Source: Larimichthys crocea
Lineage: Eukaryota; Chordata; Actinopteri; Sciaenidae
Assembly: GCF_000972845.2 (NCBI RefSeq)
Contig: NC_040015.1
Location: forward strand, 5,112,920-5,176,919
DNA: 64,000 bases
Direction of reading: 5' to 3'
In this document: piece by piece, positions 57,258 through 64,000 of the stretch
Numbering within the stretch: position 1 is the stretch's first letter
Layout of the letters: every line of letters begins with the position of its first letter
Notes under the pieces: generated by a model
Databases searched by the model: none
Seen by the model: the letters and a program-made list of their open reading frames with translations, nothing else
What the model was told of the DNA's origin: nothing
Made by a program: the position numbers and the translations under genes

Positions 57258-59026
57258 GTAAGTGGAAGATATGGAGGGGAAAAAACCACGGGATAATGCT
57301 GAGTACTTTTAATAGAACTGTCAATATCAGGAGATTTGTCAGGTGTCAGTAGAATGTTCTGCTGCTGTTCTGTGGGATGGAATGGTGCTTTAAGATTGTG
57401 GAGAGTAGTGAGGATTATTTACATTTTATTATAATCAAATGATTATTTTATTAATATTAAAAATCACCAAAATAAACAGACCATAGGGAACTCCCATTGA
57501 GCCAGATCACACCTGCTCTGTCTGCACATTCATTATGGAGAATTTGTTAATACACAAATTGTACAAAGCCATGAGCTCAGTTTGAAATGTCACTTTCCTG
57601 ACACCATCTTTTTATTGTTCTCAGCATTATTTCAATAACTGCCATGATAAAAAGCAACTGTTCAAGTGTGCACTGCATTAATGAGGTGTGGTCAGCCATG
57701 GATCTCCTTGGCTTTATTGCAGAACGGTGATACCTTAATAAGCATGTGACAGTTTGTGTGTTGACACTTGACAAGATTATTTACGCATTATTGATTTATT
57801 TGTCACAAATAGAAGAAGTGGAATTCATAAACATTTTATTAAGTTAAAATGAGACAAATTAAAACGGTATGGAGTGTGTTTAAATGCTAACTGGACTGTA
57901 GTTCTGTCCCTGCAAAGCACTCTGCCAAACATTGACATACTGAAGGTGATAAAGCTGCCTGCAAGATGCTGAGCTGCTCATCAGTTTGGTCTTCAGAGGG
58001 ACACTTGGACTGTCCTTTACCGAAGGAGGACGACATTTATCATTTGATCAAATGCCTAAAACAACCTCACCAGACAAAGACCTCTAGTGGCTGTGTGAAT
58101 TATGACTGCTGTTTGTCTGGAGCAAAGGCAGAAGTGGCATGACACTGACATCGAGCTTCAAAAGCTTGCAGGGTGGAAGGATGGATGGGTCGACAATGGA
58201 GAGCACCAATCTTGCTCCTGCCATTAGTCAGCCTTGTTCAGTGACTACTTTCAGCCAAGACAAAGAGTCATGTGCAAGCTAATCACAACAGCTCTGTCAG
58301 AGTGTAATAACAGGCTGAACGTAACAAATCAATACCTGCCTCAAACTATCATCACGTTAAACACAAACTTCACTCCACAGTATGTGGAAGATGAAAAGGC
58401 TGAAGATCACAAGCAGGCTCCAGCGGAGCATGCAGCAGTGACTCACCCACTTCTGGCTGAACGAAAACATGGAACTCCAAGTCATCCTCACTTATTTAGA
58501 CATTAAGTTTAAACGTACACAAAATGTGCTGCATTCCAACCTATCAAGAACGGGGCAGGAAGGGCGACACATTCACATCTTCTACTCTACTCACTGGTAG
58601 AAAAAAACGGATATGTGTTGTGTCCTCAGAGGTGATTTAACACAGCATGTGGTCTTAACAGCTCAATTATCACAGCACGGCATTCTATTCAACCAAGGAC
58701 ACAAATACCATTTTAGCGACACGTCTGCAGGCAGGTTGACTGTTTTGCTTGAACACAGGGTTGATGTCAATTACTATAATACATTAGCATTTTCTCTTCT
58801 GTGATATGATGATTGAGCTTTCAGCTGTCAGCATTTCATTTGTGGTCTCATCTGTGGATGTTTGGGATGCAAATATCATGAGAAAGGAAAAAGACTTTTA
58901 CAGGTTTGATATAAATGATCTATTTGCACTTCGCTCTCAGCTGTGACAGCAGACAGTGTTCTCCAGTGTTGCCTTTTATCTCTTCAACACCAAACCCCTC
59001 TGACAGTGAATGTCATCCTTCTCTAG
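57258..59026 (+). other. gabrr2: gabrr2 intron 1
   Basis: A 1769 bp intron, GTAAGT to CTCTAG with a pyrimidine-rich tract before the acceptor. No mobile element was recognised in it. Confidence 0.85.
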
Positions 59027-59133
59027 CTCCTTGGCAAAGAAGCCTCCAGATGTGACCAAGTCTCGTAAAGTGAAGACGGAGCACCTGCTCAAAGTAGATG
59101 ATCATGACTTCACCATGAGGCCAGCATTTGGAG
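59027..59133 (+). CDS. gabrr2: gabrr2 coding exon 2
   Basis: After completing the split Thr codon it reads SLAKKPPDVTKSRKVKTEHL, then LKVDDHDFTMRPAFGG. DDHDFTMRPAFGG is the conserved segment just before the extracellular ligand-binding beta-sandwich of rho subunits. The exon is 107 bases and ends in phase 1 at a GTAGGT donor (59134). The next exon, expected to begin the PVGVDVQVESLDSISEVD block, is not within the window. Confidence 0.93.
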
Positions 59134-62100
59134 GTAGGTGTGGAGTGCTCCTCTCACATTTTTATGCTTTATTTTAATTTTTTTTAAATAAACACATAAA
59201 GCCATTAATTTATGACACACAAGGACACAAACTCAAAGTCCAGCTATACAGAGAGTTTTTGACTGTATCTCATCTTCTCAGTTGCCTTGTTGCCATTTAC
59301 TGATGAAGCCCATGAGATGTGGTCGAAAGCTCCAGAAAAGTGGATGTTTGAAAACAAAATTCATACAGCAAGCTTCTTCTTGCTGATGTGTGAAGTTCAG
59401 TTATCAAGATTTGATCGTTTCAAAAGCAAAATTATTCAAATGTTCCCTAATAATTGTACGTCTGTCAGCCACTAGCAGAGACACTGGGAAGTGGAAATGG
59501 TATTTCCAAATCTGTAACAGTAACCTTCAGTTTTAAACTGAATATGAGATCTAAGCTACCAAATATGCAACTTAGATATCTTGGATGTCTTTGAAACCCT
59601 GGTGACACAGAGTGTATATTATACTTTAATTACATTTTTCTGTATTACTTTAATATAAATCTGATTCTCTCATTATCCATGTGATAGAACACTGACGAGA
59701 TCACAGCAAATTAAAAAAGAGATTTTATTTGATTTAATTCACACAGTAAATTATGTAAAATGCAAGTGTTGCATAGCAGCAAACAAACCCAACAAAACCT
59801 TTGGCATGTAAGACCTGCACGTGTGTTCAGAGTCTTAGAAGAAAGAAAGGTATGTCACATTTTAATCTACTACATAGTTTATATATCATTCTTTGTTACA
59901 ATATAAAATGTGTCTCATACCTCACACTTCACATTTTGGTCCATCTTTAAAGAAACTCGTTTAAGGGATCCTTGTTGAAATTATTTATGCTGTGTGTATT
60001 TTATGAGCCAATATGTTCAGTATATTTTAGTGGCTCTCAAATATTAATAAATAAATTGCCTGAATCTGGTATCTTTAAGAGACTCCATCAGCTTTAATAA
60101 TGTTAAGTTTGGGGACTCACACAACCACAGATTTGCAGGCTGACAATAGGACAATGATTGCTGTACAGCATTTACATTCCAACACATTTCCACGTAGATG
60201 CACACCCACCCAATACATCCATGGCACCCATGAACTCTGGAAACTTTACAACTGGTGGCAGGTGTAATAACCCAACAAATGATTACAGGCTGGCTAATTA
60301 TATCAAGGCTTTCAATATTCCATCTGTGACTTTGTCTATTTAGTGAAGTGTAAAGTGCCTTGTCTGACGGGAGGTAAAAATAGTGGACAGCATCAGGTAA
60401 CTTCATTTGCATCGTGCTAGTCAAGATTATCTCACATAAGTAAACTGTTATGCACAAAAACAAGTCAATCCAGGTTAAGTCCAATTAACTATGGCTGTCA
60501 AGCAATTAAAATGTTTTTTTGTTTTCTGTGAAAAGCATCCAAACACATTCAAACATGTTTCAAATCAAACTGAATTTAGTAGCTGAATAAATCAATGAAT
60601 AACAGACATTTAAACATGAAAGTTCCATATGTTTTGTATGAAAAACTAAAACAAGTTTTCAGTGTTCATATTCAATATGAGCCACTCAGGACAAACCTCT
60701 AAGCTCAACCTGACAGCACAGTGACAGTCTCTGTGACATCAGGACTATATGCCTATATACCTATATACTGTATGTGTCAAAATAAAGTTCAGTTAGCTCA
60801 GAGGACGCTCTCTGTAAGACCTCTGCCTGTCCTCTAACACTGACATTGACCTGTAGTCCATTTAGTGAGGCAGTTCGTTAATCAGTTGGTAGACTTCATC
60901 AGTCTGCGTCTGAACGCCTGGTCCAGGTCCAGGCTGGCAGCTAACGCTAGCTTCTCATCTGCCTCCATCATAACAAAGCAGGTGTGGGCGGAGCGTTTCC
61001 CCGACTCAAAGGTGACACCAGCAGGTACCGCACAGCTTCTTTTTCTTTAATTTAATGGTGGACGGCAACGAGCGTTTAAGGAGCATTACTGCCACCTACT
61101 GTGCTGGAGAGTGGGCTGAAGTTTCCTAATTCCACTAGTTGACACATCTAATTACATTAGTATTTTTTTATTGCGTTATTTTTTCTATAATTAATTGATC
61201 AAAATTAACTTCAACGCTGAACTCACGAGAGACAGATTAAAGAAAGAAAGGTCACAATCTGTGCCACAGAGGCCAAGATGTCCTGACTTTTAGTCACTGA
61301 AGCAAAGCTCCAAACAAGCTAGATCCTACATTTCCTGTAATGCATCTTAATTGCATCTACCAATAGGTACTCCCTGTCCATTTATTTTAAATGCTGTTTG
61401 CTTGTTTCTATTGGTAGCCCACACTGATCACTTGTTGTGCTCTCAGACTTGACAGACTTTTATACTGAACGTGTGTATAAAATTGGTCCACATGAATCCT
61501 GCTCCATGTGACTGCAATTAATAGACGTGCTTTTTGTTGTGCTGAATTACAAGAAAAGCTAAATCTCAAGCTTTTTTTTTCAGGATATTGTCACTAATCT
61601 CCCATTCTGGGTTTTAAAGATGAATTTCTCAGTGCTGCAGGTGATCAGGCATTAAGAAGTTATTCCCCAAGTTATAAAGCTTTTAAAACATCCCATGGTG
61701 TCGTTCTGCGTGCAATCTTAAGGGCTGCACTTCAAAAGATGTTTCATGCACTTGTGTTGTAGCTGCAAGTCTTCACGTCTTTTCAAGCCATGGGTTAAAT
61801 CTGAAGATAGTGGTGTTATATCACTGAAATACTTCAGATAGTAACTCAGGTCTTTTTGATAGCCTTGTATCTGTTTTGTATCTCTTTTTGAAATGAAACC
61901 ATACATGTAGGATCTGCTCAAAATTCAGCCAAGCTTTCATAGCAATATTTGGAACATAGACCCACGGCTCTGCTTGGAAACGGGGTGAGAAAAGAATACA
62001 TCTTTAGACTCTTTTTCCACCGAAGTTGTACCTTGTTAGAAGCAGAAGATGAAACTGCTGTTGTGAGGTCGCTTCTCCCGTTAGAGCGAGAGAGAAAAGG

Positions 62101-64000
62101 CAGAGCATGTAGCATGAGGTCACAGTGAAAACGGGACTAAAAATAGCCCGAGTGGTGGCACTGAGTCCCAGCAGAGGCTGCATTAGTATAAAGAGGCTCA
62201 TACTCCATCCTGTTTGGCTACAAAGGGTTGCCCCCTCAGGATGTGTTTAAACCCTCAGCTTTTTTCATATTGAATAATACTTTACTAGAGGGTTACATCA
62301 CAATGGAAGAGACTAAAAGTGTTTTCCAAACAGCCAAATTCATAACGGAGAAATTGATTTAGAGCAACCTGTTGTCATCCATATAGCTGCATTTAATACA
62401 GAGAAATATACTCACCAAACTCTTGACTGAAATTAGAAATGCATCGATTGCAATTTTCTCGGCCAATTCCAATTTTTTGTTTCCCATTTTTTCTTTCTAA
62501 GAGCTATAACTGACCGCATACACATGGATTATCGGACAGAGACACCACACACACGCGCGTTGTGTAAATTAACAGTCTTGAAAATAAAGGACGCAACAGC
62601 TCTCGTTCACACTTCATGTTCTCATTAAAAAAACACATTCACCTGTCAAACTTCTGATTTTGGCCCGATCATTTTGTCAAAGTGTGAAGTAATCAGTATG
62701 ATTGCTGTAAACACTGCGTGACACTGGTGCATAATGCTGCATGATGGATGAACTGGAACTTCAGAGGACAACGACAATGGAAAAATTAAGAGGGAAAGAG
62801 TGTTCAGGGACCAGAAGACTTCTGGGCCATCATGATAACTAGCTAATATGCTGATTTATATTCCTTAGAGCCGTGCTCTTGGATCTATGTGCTAATCTGG
62901 GTCTGAAGTGCTGCTCATTATTGAAAGGGAGTTCCAACTGGCTCCAGATCAAACCCCAACGCACTACCAAGTTCTTAAAGGACAAAAGCGAAGCAATGTT
63001 GGCTGCATATAAAATAGGGAAAAATCGAAGTGCCATATACACCATCTACGATGGTGCTAATAGGAGGTGCAGAGGACATGTTATAAAATACAACTTCCAG
63101 CATATTTCTGACCAACCCATGAAGCCAACTCTCGCCTCTTCACTTCCTCTGTAGATGTTCACACAGTCCTGAACAAGGTCCACTAGAAGGCCAGAGGTCC
63201 AACAATGACTAACATAATGGATAAGTTTCAGGGTCTACAGCCTACTGTGGGTTACTGTAAATGATACCAAAATCAGCTTTTTATTCTCTGTCAAAGCTGT
63301 TAAAAACTCTTTGTTGAGTATATTTTGTGTAAGTGTATATTGTTAATACAGTTCCTGTTTTCAATATTGTCTTTTTTTACACTTAAATATAGTTACTGAT
63401 CATACATCATATATCCAGACATATTTATGTCTATACATTCATGCACCCAGCTTAAAAAAAAGTGAAAAAGAAAATAAAAGAGGTTATACTGTAGTATCAC
63501 ATTAAAGCAGTAGGCATACTGCTTCTACTAAAGATTTTCATTATTAGTAGTATTACAGTTTCAGTTTTATTTCACTCAAATCTCTCAAAGCATAATTGTC
63601 TAATATTATCTAATAATAATATCATTTATATTTGTGGAATATATAGTCAGTTACCTTTACTTTAAATCATTTGTGTAGGGTGTATATAGTCAAGGTTAGT
63701 TGTTCTCTTTGTGTATAAGAAGTACTTTAAGGACTCACTCTATAATAATATACTGTACACCCAAAGTGTTATCAAATAATCATACCATCAAAATCTATAA
63801 CTCTTGCATCCCTGCTTCCAATACAGAATTTCATGGACCGTATGTGAGCCAAATAACTAATTTAAATTAAAGCAAGTTTAAATAGAGCTAAGTGGCTGAA
63901 CTACAAAGTTCTGCTTTTGCAGGAATTACATTTAGTGCATAAGATCTAGAAAAGACTAATGACTAATTACTGTGCTGCTAAAACAAGAAAATGCTCCAAC
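59134..64000 (+). other. gabrr2: gabrr2 intron 2 (partial)
   Basis: The remaining 4.9 kb contains no further rho-receptor exon. It is AT-rich, with few recognisable repeats. An antisense ORF of 29 codons (60971-60882) and a 93-residue + strand frame (62873-63154) are the only open frames of note; neither matches a family I recognise. Confidence 0.8.

Noticed and set aside
62873..63154. 93-residue open frame in gabrr2 intron 2
   Set aside because: No recognisable motif, no splice or promoter context, and amino-acid composition as expected of non-coding sequence.

Overview
The window is vertebrate nuclear DNA, almost certainly from a ray-finned (teleost) fish. Two things show this. First, the only convincing host gene is the 5' end of gabrr2 (GABA-A receptor rho-2 subunit), with two coding exons at 57136-57257 and 59027-59133 on the + strand, joined by consensus GT/AG sites in matching phase. 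Second, the remaining ~57 kb is a dense mixture of transposon families typical of teleosts: Ty3/gypsy and BEL/Pao LTR elements, L2/jockey-like and RTE LINEs, hAT, PIF/Harbinger, pogo-like, Ginger-like and several foldback elements. No tRNA, rRNA, CRISPR or bacterial operon was seen.

Layout. 0-1.2 kb: a broken gypsy gag (minus) and an hAT-like fragment. 1.9-4.85 kb: a foldback structure with ~650 bp inverted arms around a higher-order tandem repeat. 4.85-7.58 kb: three nested insertions, with a gypsy LTR split by a Harbinger element that is itself split by a 548 bp solo LTR; target-site duplications support the two inner insertions. 8.7-13.6 kb: MITEs, LTRs and LINE scraps. 14.1-17.8 kb: a 20 bp minisatellite followed by a multi-exon relic joining an integrase C-terminus (GPY motif) to a Ulp1/C48 SUMO-protease-like domain, as in Ginger1 transposons. 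19.3-21.8 kb: a dead hAT transposase (minus). 24.5-30.3 kb: RTE, L2 and jockey-type LINE fragments. 30.43-35.90 kb: a TIR-bounded transposon (~140 bp TIRs) carrying remnants of a zinc-finger protein, with an L2 LINE inserted.

37.36-49.65 kb is dominated by a ~4.75 kb direct duplication whose second copy begins at the first base after a 10-N assembly gap (43432-43441). Its first ~700 bp look identical to copy 1, and the rest differs mostly by single-base indels. This looks like a retained haplotype or unpolished contig rather than a true tandem duplication, so features there are listed twice with that warning.

49.6-55.0 kb holds an L2 3' UTR interrupted by an hAT-like MITE, a 919 bp palindromic foldback element with TA target duplication (52606-53524), and a BEL/Pao pol remnant with its LTR. 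From ~55 kb the sequence is mostly single-copy and leads into gabrr2. Two upstream ORFs lie in the presumed leader of gabrr2, one of them overlapping the main start codon. The window ends inside gabrr2 intron 2. Apart from gabrr2, the coding remnants belong to mobile elements and none appears intact.
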